Of a DNA stretch of 64,000 bases, positions 9,383 to 18,193 are shown piece by piece (within the stretch, counting starts at the first letter, position 1; every line of letters starts with the position of its first letter). The notes below the pieces were generated by a model. That model did not search any database. It saw only the letters and a program-made list of their open reading frames with translations, and was not told the origin of the DNA. A program made the translations under genes and the position numbers. The DNA is from CBDCVN01 sp965223045 (lineage in GTDB: Bacteria > Deinococcota > Deinococci > Deinococcales > Trueperaceae), in contig CBDCVN010000013.1 in the NCBI GenBank assembly GCA_965223045.1, positions 5,022,001 through 5,086,000 of the forward strand, read 5' to 3'.

Positions 9383-10137
9383 GACAAGATGTTCTTTGAA
9401 TCAGAAATTGATTAGCTAATCCTTTTGCCCACAAAGCATCTATTGTTTAGGAAAGGGTTTTCCAGCAAGCTAAGTCAATAGTTCATTATTGAAAAGGCCA
9501 GTACAGCTTTCATAGATAATCTGTGCCTGACCTAGCTTAAGCTTATATTCAAATTTATGTATTTTTTCGTAGAACGCAAGTTGTACCCAAAAAACGCCAC
9601 TTTTGCCTCTAAAAACCCTGTTACCAAAGTCGATATCATGATTTTTTTGCTTTTTTCAAGTAGCCATAGCATATCCTTGACACAGCAAGGTTTTATTTTT
9701 TATAGTATAGCCACTGATGTCTGCTACGATAAATACACATTTTAAAGTCCAGTGTATCCAAACAGGTAAGGCTGTAGGTATAATGCATGGCATCCACCTT
9801 CGGGATTATGTCCAAGGACACATACAAAAACGTTCAGGATCATTATTAAAGAAATACAAGAAGAATTGGGGAAAAGGTCAGGCACTTGCGAGGGTAGCTA
9901 AAACACTTAACCTGACGGCCAGAAGTGGAATTAGGACTGGTGAAATGTTCATTTGCTGGAACACTGTTCCAAACGGAGGGCAGAAATATGCTCTAGGCCT
10001 GATGGGGGTCAGTGTGTAGCCATTTTTTATAAATTTTAATTTTGCCCTAAAACCTCAAACAGCACGAGATTTTGGGGGTCAAAACCCCTACTTTTTGATG
10101 ACAAAATGCGGTAGAATAAAATTAATATAGTGGTTTG
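9383..10137. other. Gene-poor stretch between two transposon ends
   Basis: Short open frames occur here, for example a 100-codon one at 9717-10019 on the plus strand, but their translations have no recognisable motif and no ribosome binding site. One fragment (GSLLKKYKKNWGKGQALARVAKTL) vaguely recalls the C-terminal part of IS110-type transposases, too weakly to call. This is best read as mobile-element debris. Confidence 0.3.
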
Positions 10138-10211
10138 AAAACGTCGCTTTGACCGGATACTCTGATACCTTTGGATTGCTTAATTACTCCCAAACAAAGT
10201 TGTTTTTTTAG
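10138..10211 (+). pseudogene. C-terminal remnant of a second IS701/IS4-like transposase
   Basis: The plus-strand frame reads ENVALTGYSDTFGLLNY and ends at a TAG. It matches the last residues (ENLKNLALTGYSS) of the transposase at 8252-9382, with 20 identical nucleotides at 10144-10163. It is followed by the same element terminus, AGTTCAAACTCTTGG, at 10210-10224. Upstream the frame is closed, so only the tail of the gene survives, in the opposite orientation to the intact copy. Confidence 0.7.
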
Positions 10212-10229
10212 TTCAAACTCTTGGCAAAC

Positions 10230-11941
10230 CGACATTCGGACCCCCCTTTTAAGAATTTTTGAAATAAATCCGAGGATAATTAGGACCAAGCAAAGCCAGT
10301 AGGGATTTTAGTTCACTTTTAAGATTCATGGTTAATACCTCTACATCATTGTCAGTGGTGATAAACAAAAGATGTACATCTACAAAAAGCTCAAATACCC
10401 ATTTGGCAGTAGGTTTATAAGTAGGCTTGCCTTTCTGGTTAGGCACACTTTGATCATGTGTAGAAAGAACTAATCTAATTCGGTGTTCCAAAGCTGAGTA
10501 AACCAATAAGCAGCAAGTTATCACCATCAGCAGAGCCATTATCCTTTCTTCTTTCTTCAGATACAACGTTGATGCTAAAAACATGGGATCCTTGAGAAAT
10601 CTGAAACCTCTTTCAACCTTTGCCTGTCCTTTATAGGTGCTCAAAATTTCCGCATCTCTCAAAGTATCATGGTCCAGCTCATTCGTGGCTAAAATAAATA
10701 CTGCCCTTTCCTTCTTAACTTTGTTCCCTGCACTTACATCAGCAACTACTTCTCCACTTATGTGATATGTGTATCCTGTTGGTTGAGCGTCTTTAGCAGG
10801 ACGTCCTGCTTTTTCATAGTGTTCTTTCTCTATGATCTTACTATTGTAAATTTTCAGTACCTTCAGGCTATTTTTAAAATCATCCATTGCTACTTTTGCA
10901 TCTGCCTCACAATGAAAACTTTGTTTACTTAACTTCTTGAATGCTTTTTCTTCCCCTTGACTAGTCTTTAGCAACTCCCTCTCTGCTCTCTTGTCTCTAC
11001 TTTTCTTTGACACTTCTGAGTATATTATCAACCATCTTTGTTCTACACCTCCATACTCACTAAGTACACTGCTGTACTTGTATCCCTTAACCAATGATTT
11101 CATCTTGCTTATATTTACTTGCGCTACTTGTTCTTTTACCTCCTTCAATATTGCTGGTACTCGCATTATCCATTTTAAACCTACTTCTTGGTGTACTTCT
11201 AAACTGTCTTTAGTGTATCCTGCACTGTCTTTTACCAATATACTTATACCAACAGTCTCTAATTGCTTTATGTGCCTGTCGATAGTTTCCTTTAACACTA
11301 TCTTATCATTGGCATTTCCACTTAGGGGCAGCATTGCTAGTGGTAAACTCGCTTCATTCTCAATTATCAACTCTAGACCTATTTGATTTAGTTCTGGTCT
11401 GTTATCTCGGCTGTATCCTTTGGTTATCTTCACTACTTTTGTGTCTGTACCTATTTCACTCTTACTATTGTAATTCCCATCTGTGTGGAAACTAGTTGTA
11501 TCCTCGTGTCCTACCTTTGGTTTAAGCTCTAGGTGTTTGACTGCTTGACCTGATATCAAACTATACAGCTCTGTCACTCCATACTTGTATAGTTTCTCTA
11601 AAGCCTTGCCTAAAGTGTCTTCGTTGAGTTTGCTTGCTGTTACCCCTTTTCCTATTAGTTGTTCCGTGGGCTTGTTTTCAAAGAAGTGTGTTGCTAGGTA
11701 CAACCTTCTATTTGCAAAACCTAATCCATTCAATATCATTGCCTTCACTGCTTGACCTACTGTTACCTGACGTTGGTCAAAGTCTTGTTTGATCTCTTGA
11801 TCTATTATCTCAACTATTCTTAATTCATCTATCATTCCTGCTACTAAACCCAAGTGTTCTATTGTTTTTGTTTTGTACTTTTCTTCCATCCCTCAATGAT
11901 AATTTAATTGTTGATTTTTGAAGGGGGGGGTCGGAATATCG
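10230..11941 (-). mobile_element. IS1634-family insertion sequence
   Basis: The ends form an imperfect inverted repeat: CGACATTCGGACCCCCCTTTT on the left (10230) and, read inward from the right end (11941), CGATATTCCGACCCCCCCCTT. The single transposase gene fills the interior. No clean target duplication is visible. It sits only a few bases from the terminus of the decayed IS701-like copy. Confidence 0.75.
10249..11889 (-). CDS. IS1634-family transposase, 546 aa
   Basis: The N-terminus (KTIEHLGLVAGMIDELRIVEIID) has the DUF4277-like head found in IS1634 transposases. HEDTTSFHTDG supplies the first catalytic Asp region, LVKDSAGYT the second, and the C-terminal AKVERGFRFLKDPMFLAS supplies the Glu in its usual context. 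The gene is complete with no stops and lies between inverted repeats about 20-50 bp from its ends. It provides the cut-and-paste or copy activity for this element. Confidence 0.9.
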   Translation of the reverse strand: MEEKYKTKTIEHLGLVAGMIDELRIVEIIDQEIKQDFDQRQVTVGQAVKAMILNGLGFANRRLYLATHFFENKPTEQLIGKGVTASKLNEDTLGKALEKLYKYGVTELYSLISGQAVKHLELKPKVGHEDTTSFHTDGNYNSKSEIGTDTKVVKITKGYSRDNRPELNQIGLELIIENEASLPLAMLPLSGNANDKIVLKETIDRHIKQLETVGISILVKDSAGYTKDSLEVHQEVGLKWIMRVPAILKEVKEQVAQVNISKMKSLVKGYKYSSVLSEYGGVEQRWLIIYSEVSKKSRDKRAERELLKTSQGEEKAFKKLSKQSFHCEADAKVAMDDFKNSLKVLKIYNSKIIEKEHYEKAGRPAKDAQPTGYTYHISGEVVADVSAGNKVKKERAVFILATNELDHDTLRDAEILSTYKGQAKVERGFRFLKDPMFLASTLYLKKEERIMALLMVITCCLLVYSALEHRIRLVLSTHDQSVPNQKGKPTYKPTAKWVFELFVDVHLLFITTDNDVEVLTMNLKSELKSLLALLGPNYPRIYFKNS

Positions 11942-12383
11942 AACAAACAAAGTAAATGTAGGATATTTTTTTACACGATGGTGACTGAGTTCGAAGCCCT
12001 ATTACTCTTTGATATTATCGTTTTAAAGGTAATTATTTTCTCATGTCAAACTCTTGAGAATATTAATCTCTAAAAGTAATGCTTATAGAGATATTTGAAT
12101 GCAACCCTATGTTTCCAATATCAAAAGGCACCATCAAAGTAGGTGCCTTTTATTATTCTATAGTGCACCGTTGTAAAAAGTCTTATGAACGCAAATGCTT
12201 TAAGTTTTTGGGTGCTCGAATTTACCTACACCGTCTATGTCCACTAACTCTAGTACCGTCTTTGCGGGTGTAGCCGCTTACCCAGTGGCAGTTGCTACTG
12301 CTATTGTTGCTGCTACTTGAATTATAAGGTACATAGGGACTCGCTACCTTGTAACTCATACTTATATGTATAGGACTACCCTA
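11942..12383. other. Spacer between IS1634 and IS5 elements, with a terminator-like hairpin
   Basis: No credible gene. A perfect 10-bp hairpin, AAAAGGCACC (12123-12132) with GGTGCCTTTT (12142-12151), could end transcription from either side. The rest has no motif I recognise. Confidence 0.4.
12123..12151. terminator. Rho-independent terminator-like hairpin
   Basis: A 10-bp perfect stem with a 9-nt loop, flanked by A- and T-runs on its two sides, so it can work in both directions. It lies in debris between two IS elements. Confidence 0.5.
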
Positions 12384-13230
12384 GAGGGTGTTTGGAAACT
12401 AGTGTTCCTTTGAAAGATCTAGCATTTTGGCTGAAATTTGAACTAAGTATATCATTTCAGAAATGAAGTAGCTATACCCAATATATGTCAGTATAGCTAC
12501 TATGAAAACAAATCATAGACAAGCATACTCTACTGACATTACTGATGTACAGTGGCTTATAATTGAAGCCTTTCTACTTAAAGTTTTGACCAAAAGTACT
12601 AAGCGGGGACGTCCCATGAGCCTTGATCTCCGTGAAATCGTAAGTGCTATACGTTACCTTCTGCGCAATGGTTGTACTTGGCGTGATCTTCCACATGATT
12701 TTCCTGCCTATCAAAGTGTGCGTTATCACTTTGATAAATGGTGTAAATCAGGTTTGTGGAAGGCTTTAAACAAACATTTACGCAGAAAACTCCGTGAGCA
12801 GGAAGGAAAACTTGCTGATTGCAGTGTAGGTATTGCCGATAGTCAATCGGTCAAAGGTAGTGTGCATGAAGAGAATGGGTACGATGGAGGAAAAAAGGTT
12901 AATGGACGTAAACGTCATATATTGGTTGATACCATGGGATTATTGATAGTTGTACTTGTAACTACAGCGAATAGGTCAGATAAGAAAGGATTAGAGCAAA
13001 TGTTGAAGGCCATAAAAAGCACTATGCCAAGATTAAAAGTAATAAAAGCAGATCAAGGTTATGTCAGTGCGAGATTAGAGAAGTGGGTGCTGGACATATG
13101 TGGGTGGATATTAGAAGTAACAAAGAAACCAGAAGGAAAAGGTTTTCAAGTTATCCCACAAAGATGGGTAGTGGAGAGGACATTTGCATGGTTAGGAAAC
13201 TATAGACGCTTAAGTAAAGATTATGAAGTA

Positions 13231-14574
13231 TAGTTACCCAGAAAAATCTTTTCCTTTTATCCATAGAGTGAAATAAGGTAGGAAAAATCACTAAGAATAA
13301 TTGCTTCTTAGGCAATAGAACACCTACTACCCAGTGTAATCTTCTTTTGTAAACCAACTAAAACTTATACAAAACTTGCTTATTTTCCCCGCTTAACACT
13401 ATCTCAAATCATTAATTCCTTTGGTACTGGTGTTTTATAAAACTCAAATGCCTCCCTCAATCTTTTTATCTCTTTTTTCATTACTCCCTTTATTTCCTCT
13501 ACCCTCATTGGTATTCCCTCCATCATTACCTCCAAATGCTTCCTTAAATCTGCTTGTGTTTCCCAGCATTTATTATGTATGTACTCCTTCTTTAAATACT
13601 TCCATAGCCTTTCTATTGGGTTGAAATCTGGTGAGTATCCCGGTAGAAATTCTAACCTCAACCATTTTGAATTCTCTTTTACCCACTCTTGCAACCACTT
13701 CGCCCTGTGAAATGGTGCATTGTCACATATAAGCATTATCTTTGCTTCCCTCATCTCCCTTTTCATGTGGCAGATAAACCTTCTAAACCTCTGAGCATTT
13801 ACCTTGAACTTTGTTAGCACTCCATGGAATTCTCCTGTCCCTAACTCTAATGCCCCTATCAAATTTACTCTCCCATGTCTTCCATAGTTCTTGATCTCTA
13901 CTTTTTCTCCTCTTAGCCCCCATGTGCTCGCTAGTGTTCCCTGCGTTTGGAACCCTACTTCATCTTGATAAAATATCCTCCATCCTGCCTTTATCTTCTC
14001 CTCGTACAGCTTTGGTAGTGTTTCTTGTATCCACTTTCGCCTCTTCTCTTCATTCTTCCTATACAGCAAATGTATTGCTTTATGGAAACTTAATCCCAGT
14101 TTCCTTAAAAGCTCTGGTAAATACTTTACTGACAAACATACCCCAAAAAGGCTTTCTATGAGAGTAAAGACCCTTCTGGCAACCCAAACTTGCTGGTTAA
14201 ACTCTGTAATGATTTTCTTGATTAGCTCTAGTTGCTCTTTAGAAAGTTTAGGCGGCCTACCAGTTCTTTGTTCATCTTCTAAGTTAAGCGATTTTTCAAA
14301 CTTCTTTCGCCAGTTTTTTACTGTTTTTACTGAGACACCGAACATTTCTGCTACAAGCTTAATATCTTTGCCGGAATACAGAGCTATAAGGGCTTGAGTC
14401 CGTAGTAAAGCGTTTGCATCATTTCCCTTTTTATAGCGACGGCGTAGTCTTTGTAGTTCTTCTAGTTTTTGTTTGCTATCATTATTTGCCATGATTAGTC
14501 TCCTTTGGGTTATTATTGGAATTATCATGGCATTATTTTTCCTGTTTTAGGGAAAGAATTTATCTGGACATCTA
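13231..14574 (-). mobile_element. IS630-family element, copy A (1344 bp), inside the IS5 transposase
   Basis: The element is flanked by TA duplications at 13229-13230 and 14575-14576, the hallmark of IS630/Tc1-mariner insertion. The ends are imperfect inverted repeats, TAGTTACCCAGAAAAATCTT and TAGATGTCCAGATAAATTCT. Its sequence is the same as the copy at 29060-30403 wherever I compared them, in the opposite orientation. Confidence 0.92.
13404..14528 (-). CDS. IS630-family transposase, copy A, 374 aa
   Basis: The N-terminal helix-turn-helix (VAEMFGVSVKTVKNWRKKFE, then a GRPPKLS linker) is followed by the DDE domain: FYQDEVGFQTQG, MLICDNAPFHRA and LPGYSPDFNPIERLWKYLKKE. These are the classic IS630 blocks. 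The first 12 codons (MIIPIITQRRLI) could be leader sequence, because an internal ATG with GGAGAC upstream starts MANNDSKQK. The protein is intact and identical in translation to copy B. Confidence 0.95.
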   Translation of the reverse strand: MIIPIITQRRLIMANNDSKQKLEELQRLRRRYKKGNDANALLRTQALIALYSGKDIKLVAEMFGVSVKTVKNWRKKFEKSLNLEDEQRTGRPPKLSKEQLELIKKIITEFNQQVWVARRVFTLIESLFGVCLSVKYLPELLRKLGLSFHKAIHLLYRKNEEKRRKWIQETLPKLYEEKIKAGWRIFYQDEVGFQTQGTLASTWGLRGEKVEIKNYGRHGRVNLIGALELGTGEFHGVLTKFKVNAQRFRRFICHMKREMREAKIMLICDNAPFHRAKWLQEWVKENSKWLRLEFLPGYSPDFNPIERLWKYLKKEYIHNKCWETQADLRKHLEVMMEGIPMRVEEIKGVMKKEIKRLREAFEFYKTPVPKELMI

Positions 14575-14711
14575 TATTAGCAGCAACAAGTGAAGCCTTT
14601 ATCTACATGGCTATGTGTGATATCATGACCAAGCGTTTAGCGCATCAATCCACTCCCAATTTTGCTTAATAGATATTTCCCAAACACCCTCTAAATTTAT
14701 CACCACTTAAT

Positions 14712-15258
14712 TTAACGTGTGGGTAGGTCCAGTTCTGAAGAACGAGTAAGTGTGGCATGAGAATCATATTCTCCACTAGGGCGATAATAGCGAAAGTCAA
14801 GACTATCTGTTTCTTCATCATAGCGCAGTTTTATAGTGCCTCCATCGAGACATTCAATATTCTGCTGCCATCCAAAAATCTCTTCACGCAAAATATAAGC
14901 ACCCTCTTCTTCACCTTTACGTTGAAGTGCACCTTCACATTGTAAGCTTGGGTAACTAATAAACCCAGCAAGATCATCTAAGTCAGCTTGCCTCAAGAAT
15001 TTTATATTAATATGCCAAGAAGCTCCTGTATTTTCTTGTAACCCTAAACCTTGCCAGCTACCTACTAAACGATCATATGGATGCTGAGGTTTTTCAACAT
15101 CAAAGACTATTTTGTTGATTTCCGCAATAGGTATGACTATTGTTGCTTGGGCATCAATTAGTCTAGGAAAACTGATGCCAAAAGTACCGTCACCATTACT
15201 ACCATCAGATACATTTTCAAGAATGCTACCTTTACTAGGGCATGTGGATATGACAAAT
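14712..15258 (-). pseudogene. 3' remnant of a secreted beta-barrel-domain protein
   Basis: An open frame on the minus strand runs without a start from a TGA just above 15258 down to TAA at 14712. It includes PYDRLVGSWQGLGLQEN, then GFISYPSLQCEGAL and a C-terminal STLTR-like strand. The G.W.G...Q and G.I.YP.L.C.G.L pattern is that of a small barrel domain often found at the C-terminus of bacterial lipoproteins and surface proteins; the lipoprotein at 17739 has a distantly similar core. The 5' part is missing, presumably lost when the neighbouring IS elements arrived. A 94-residue frame starting at an internal ATG (14996) might still be translated. Confidence 0.5.
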
Positions 15259-15707
15259 CAGAAATTGCACGCATTGGATATCAAAACCAAACTAGCCAGT
15301 CTCAGAACAGCTATTTGTTAGAAAATGTGAATTCCAAAAAAAATTGCAGGATAGCCTATATTTGCGAGAAGCTTTAGTTGTTAACCACATAATCTTTACC
15401 AGATTGCAGAGGAGCTTATGCGTCAGCATCAGGATTATCCAAGGTATTTAAGAGTAGCGTTTTCGATTTCACACTCTAGGTGTCCACACGCCCTAGATAT
15501 TTTACATCTTCTATGGACCTTAATTTCGCCGGGGTTTTCTGTCCAAATTTTGGGGGTAAGCTCATGCTTTTTGGAGAAACCCCTTCTTTAGGGCTTCAAG
15601 CTTATAATTAAGGACTCATTTACAACAATGGCACATACTAAGAAAAAATGCCTCTCTAATCAAATTAGAGGAACATCCACTTTTTCCTACTCTGACAGGT
15701 TTTTCTT
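15259..15707. other. Gene-poor region between decayed gene and tRNA-Trp
   Basis: No supported gene. A small hairpin CTCTAAT/ATTAGAG lies near 15652-15668, shortly after a run of A, and could terminate transcription from the tRNA. The remainder looks like decayed sequence. Confidence 0.3.
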
Positions 15708-15783
<76 letters not shown>

Positions 15784-15835
15784 AAACACTTTTTAAATAT
15801 ATCACTATTATAATAGGAGTAGCAAGATCACTTAA

Positions 15836-16783
15836 TTAAGATTTGCTCTCAGCAAAAAGCTCTGTGCTTACGTACCTTGCAGCACTATCTGCAGCCATGC
15901 ATACAACCACCTTGCTAGGGTCAAGAGTTCTAGCTACCTTCAGTGCTGCCCATACTGCAGCCCCACTGCTCATTCCAATAAATATACCCTCTTCTCTAGC
16001 TAAACGCCTTGCAAGTGGAAAAGCATCTTCTTCATAAGCCATAATTGCTCCATCTAGCAAATCTAAATCTAAATTTTTAGGAATAAACCCTGGCCCCATG
16101 CCCTGAAACTTGTGCTGGCCTTGCTCATGTCCGTTTATGACTGCACTACGGGCTGGTTCAACAGCATAAATCCTAGTTTGAGGATTTTGCTCTTTTAAAT
16201 ACTTGCCTATACCACTTATGCTACCTCCAGTACCACTTGCCCATACAAAAGCATCAATACGTCCTTGCATTTGTCTAAATATTTCGGGACCAGTTACATT
16301 ATAATGATAGTTAGGGTTAGCAGGGTTCTCAAACTGATTAGGCATCCAAGCTCCTAGCTCTTCGCTAAGTTCTAAAGCTTTTGGAATAGCCCCTTGCATT
16401 CTTAGTTCTCCCGGAGTAAAAACCAGTTCTGCCCCGTAAGCTTCAAGAGTGTGTTTACGCTCTTCACTCATTGTATCAGGTAAAACGATAATGCATTTAT
16501 AACCACGTAGTGCTGATAGAAATGCTAAACCAATACCGGTATTGCCACTGGTTGGTTCAATTATGGTTTGACCACTGCCCGGCTCGAGAATACCAAGATC
16601 TTCGGCATCTTGGACCATTCCCCAAGCAGTACGGTCTTTAATGCTACCAGCAGGGTTAAAACCTTCTAGTTTTATCCATACTTCTGCCATATCAGGCTCT
16701 GTAACCTTAAAAAGCTTGACTAGAGGCGTATTGCCAATGTAATGTTTAAGTGTGTAAGGTTCAGGGGGAATTATAGAATTCAT
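15836..16783 (-). CDS. cysK: Cysteine synthase (O-acetylserine sulfhydrylase), 315 aa
   Basis: This PLP enzyme makes cysteine from O-acetylserine and sulfide. The PLP lysine is in NPAGSIKDRTA (about residue 44), the substrate loop is TSGNTGIGLAF (about 78), the phosphate-binding loop is GTGGSISGIG (about 185), and GMSSGAA is near the C-terminus. FIPKNLDLDLLDGAI resembles CysK more than CysM, but the paralogues are hard to separate. It is divergent from a Crp-family regulator 125 bp away, and with the cysH gene at 48283 it indicates sulfate assimilation. Length is normal for the family. Confidence 0.9.
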   Translation of the reverse strand: MNSIIPPEPYTLKHYIGNTPLVKLFKVTEPDMAEVWIKLEGFNPAGSIKDRTAWGMVQDAEDLGILEPGSGQTIIEPTSGNTGIGLAFLSALRGYKCIIVLPDTMSEERKHTLEAYGAELVFTPGELRMQGAIPKALELSEELGAWMPNQFENPANPNYHYNVTGPEIFRQMQGRIDAFVWASGTGGSISGIGKYLKEQNPQTRIYAVEPARSAVINGHEQGQHKFQGMGPGFIPKNLDLDLLDGAIMAYEEDAFPLARRLAREEGIFIGMSSGAAVWAALKVARTLDPSKVVVCMAADSAARYVSTELFAESKS

Positions 16784-16890
16784 ATTCTCAAAATCAACAA
16801 CATTTTAGCCGAAAACAGTTTAGTAGTTAGTAACATCTTCAAAGTTCTTCACACTCACATTAACATTATATTGAAACATTCTAGAGAAAT

Positions 16891-16909
16891 TTAAAGTATA
16901 ATAGTTTTA
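16891..16909 (+). promoter_or_regulatory. -10 box giving a leaderless crp-family mRNA
   Basis: TATAAT at 16897-16902 ends 6 nt before the ATG at 16909, so transcription would start at or next to the start codon. There is no Shine-Dalgarno sequence. Leaderless mRNAs of this layout are abundant in Deinococcus. Confidence 0.6.
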
Positions 16910-17580
16910 TGACGGCACCTTATCATTTCACTTTTCCAAACATCCAAGACAATAGTCCTCCTTTTAAAGAAATAGAGGGTAACTATCATAGCCGTGAATT
17001 AGTCAAGGGTGAAACACTTTATTACTTTGGCGATGAGGCTGAATCTGTGTTTCGTGTTGAAGAAGGGCTTTTCAAGCTCAGTGTTGACATATTCACTGGC
17101 CGAGAACGTATTGTTAATATTGCTGGTCCAAACGACTTCATTGGCTCAATTTCACCTATCCATAGTACATATCAAGACACTGCTGAAGCTTTGAGTCCTA
17201 CAGTAAAAGTTACCATTATTCCCAAAGGATATGCTGAAGTTGACTCTGAGCTACAACATACATTGCATATAGCAACGGGAATTCATCTTGTGAGAATGCG
17301 TGAGGCTTTAGAAGATACTGAATTACCCGTTAATGCTCGCCTAGCACGTACGCTTTTACGCTTAGGCCAACGCTTTGGGCACACTAGTGAGAATGGTCAA
17401 ATGCATCTTACACTGCCTCTTACCCATGAAAACTTTGCTTCCATGATTGGCGCAGCAAGAGAAACCACCACAGCCATCGTAGGTGAAATGCGTCAAGCAG
17501 GCCTTATTAGTGGAACACGTGGCCATTATACATTTAACTACCAAGACTTGAGTGAGTTTGCAATCAAGGCATCCTTTTAG
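16909..17580 (+). CDS. Crp/Fnr-family transcription regulator, 223 aa
   Basis: The N-terminal cyclic-nucleotide-binding-type domain (about 30-120) contains LVKGETLYYFGDEAESVFRVEEGLFKL. The C-terminal winged helix has the recognition helix in the ASMIGAARETTTAIVGEMRQAGLI segment (about 176-200), the Crp signature. The phosphate-binding cassette residues of true cAMP binders are not obvious, so the ligand is unknown. No Cys cluster for an Fe-S centre is visible, which argues against Fnr. It is divergent from cysK and has a leaderless-type promoter. In Deinococcus the homologous family includes the stress regulator DdrI; equivalence is not shown here. Confidence 0.88.
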   Translation: MTAPYHFTFPNIQDNSPPFKEIEGNYHSRELVKGETLYYFGDEAESVFRVEEGLFKLSVDIFTGRERIVNIAGPNDFIGSISPIHSTYQDTAEALSPTVKVTIIPKGYAEVDSELQHTLHIATGIHLVRMREALEDTELPVNARLARTLLRLGQRFGHTSENGQMHLTLPLTHENFASMIGAARETTTAIVGEMRQAGLISGTRGHYTFNYQDLSEFAIKASF

Positions 17581-17604
17581 AATCCTTTGAGTTTTTAGCT
17601 ATAG

Positions 17605-17636
17605 TGAGCGTGCGGCTTCAGTCGTGCGCTTTTTAC
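17605..17636 (+). terminator. Terminator after the crp-family gene
   Basis: AGCGTGCGGC and GTCGTGCGCT pair over 10 bp (three G-T pairs) around a TTCA loop, followed by TTTTTA. Confidence 0.7.
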
Positions 17637-17718
17637 TGATAATCACCTAAAAATTCATATTATGATGTAAATGTGAGAGATTTTTTGCTGCCTGAATGGT
17701 ACAATTAGGACACAAGTG

Positions 17719-17727
17719 TTATAATTC
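17719..17727 (+). promoter_or_regulatory. Extended -10 promoter for the lipoprotein gene
   Basis: TGTTATAAT at about 17719-17727 is an extended -10 element (TGnTATAAT), 12 nt before the ATG at 17739. GGAG lies between them, so the 5' UTR is only a few bases long. Confidence 0.5.
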
Positions 17728-17738
17728 TTGGAGAAATT

Positions 17739-18191
17739 ATGAAAATAACCTTGCCATACTTATTTATCTTATTATTATTAAGTGCCTGCTTCCCTCCTTT
17801 GTCAAATCAAAATCAGCCTAACTACTCAACAAACACAAACAGAGCTTTAGTAACAGGTACATGGCATGGAGTATCGATTAGCAAAGATAACTCCTCGAGC
17901 ACAGTCACACGTTTTGTACTCATTCAGGAAAGCGATAAACTTAAGGGAGAGTTTTATTTAGAGGGTAATGATGGTAGTTTAGTCAAATATGGTGATTTGC
18001 AAGGATCTATTCAACAAGGAGTTTGGGGGCAACCTCTACAAGCTACTATGGTAATTTACTATGCTGATTACAGTTCTACTAAATACAGTGGCACATTTAT
18101 AGGTGATGTATTTCAAGGTCAATACCAGTACATAGATCAAAGTAATGTAGTGCAGACTTTTGGGCAAGCTGAACTTTCTTTAGTAAGATAA
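17739..18191 (+). CDS. Small lipoprotein with beta-rich domain, 150 aa
   Basis: The signal peptide ends in a lipobox, LLLLSAC (Cys about 17), so the mature protein should be lipid-anchored. The rest is beta-rich, with GTWHGVSISKD..., QESDKLKGEFYLEG and GTFIGDVFQGQYQ, repeating a G-x-W/F-x-G pattern seen in small lipocalin/avidin-like barrels. I do not recognise a characterised family. It is convergent with era, with only 2 bp between stop codons, so the two messages may overlap. Confidence 0.7.
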   Translation: MKITLPYLFILLLLSACFPPLSNQNQPNYSTNTNRALVTGTWHGVSISKDNSSSTVTRFVLIQESDKLKGEFYLEGNDGSLVKYGDLQGSIQQGVWGQPLQATMVIYYADYSSTKYSGTFIGDVFQGQYQYIDQSNVVQTFGQAELSLVR

Positions 18192-18193
18192 TT

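Larger units (their letters stand above)
12502..14669 (+). pseudogene. IS5-family transposase split by IS630
   Basis: The first 243 codons run from 12502 to 13230 and hold the DDE-type residues: IADSQSVKGS, KADQGYVS and VERTFAWLGNYRRLSKDYE. The frame breaks at a TA, where the IS630 copy begins. It resumes at 14577 with LAATSEAFIYMAMCDIMTKRL and ends with TAA at 14667-14669. Rejoined across a single TA, the reading is continuous (DYEV-LAATSEAF), which proves the insertion point. The transposase is inactive as it stands unless the IS630 excises precisely. Confidence 0.9.
12384..14691 (+). mobile_element. IS5-family element, interrupted by an IS630 element
   Basis: The left end GAGGGTGTTTGGAAA (12384) and the right end, inverted (TTTCCCAAACACCCTC ending at 14691), are typical of the IS427/IS1031 groups of IS5. 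TA flanks both sides (12382-12383 and 14692-14693). Removing the internal IS630 copy (13231-14574) and one TA gives an element of about 960 bp with a single 273-codon transposase. Confidence 0.85.

Noticed and set aside
9717..10019. 100-codon frame as a real gene
   Set aside because: No RBS, no recognisable motif, and it lies in transposon debris.
10223..11948. Target duplication for the IS1634 element
   Set aside because: Flanks share only CAAAC at different offsets from the ends, so no clean duplication can be claimed.
12079..12273. 64-codon frame with a terminator inside
   Set aside because: The frame runs through the hairpin and has no motif or RBS.
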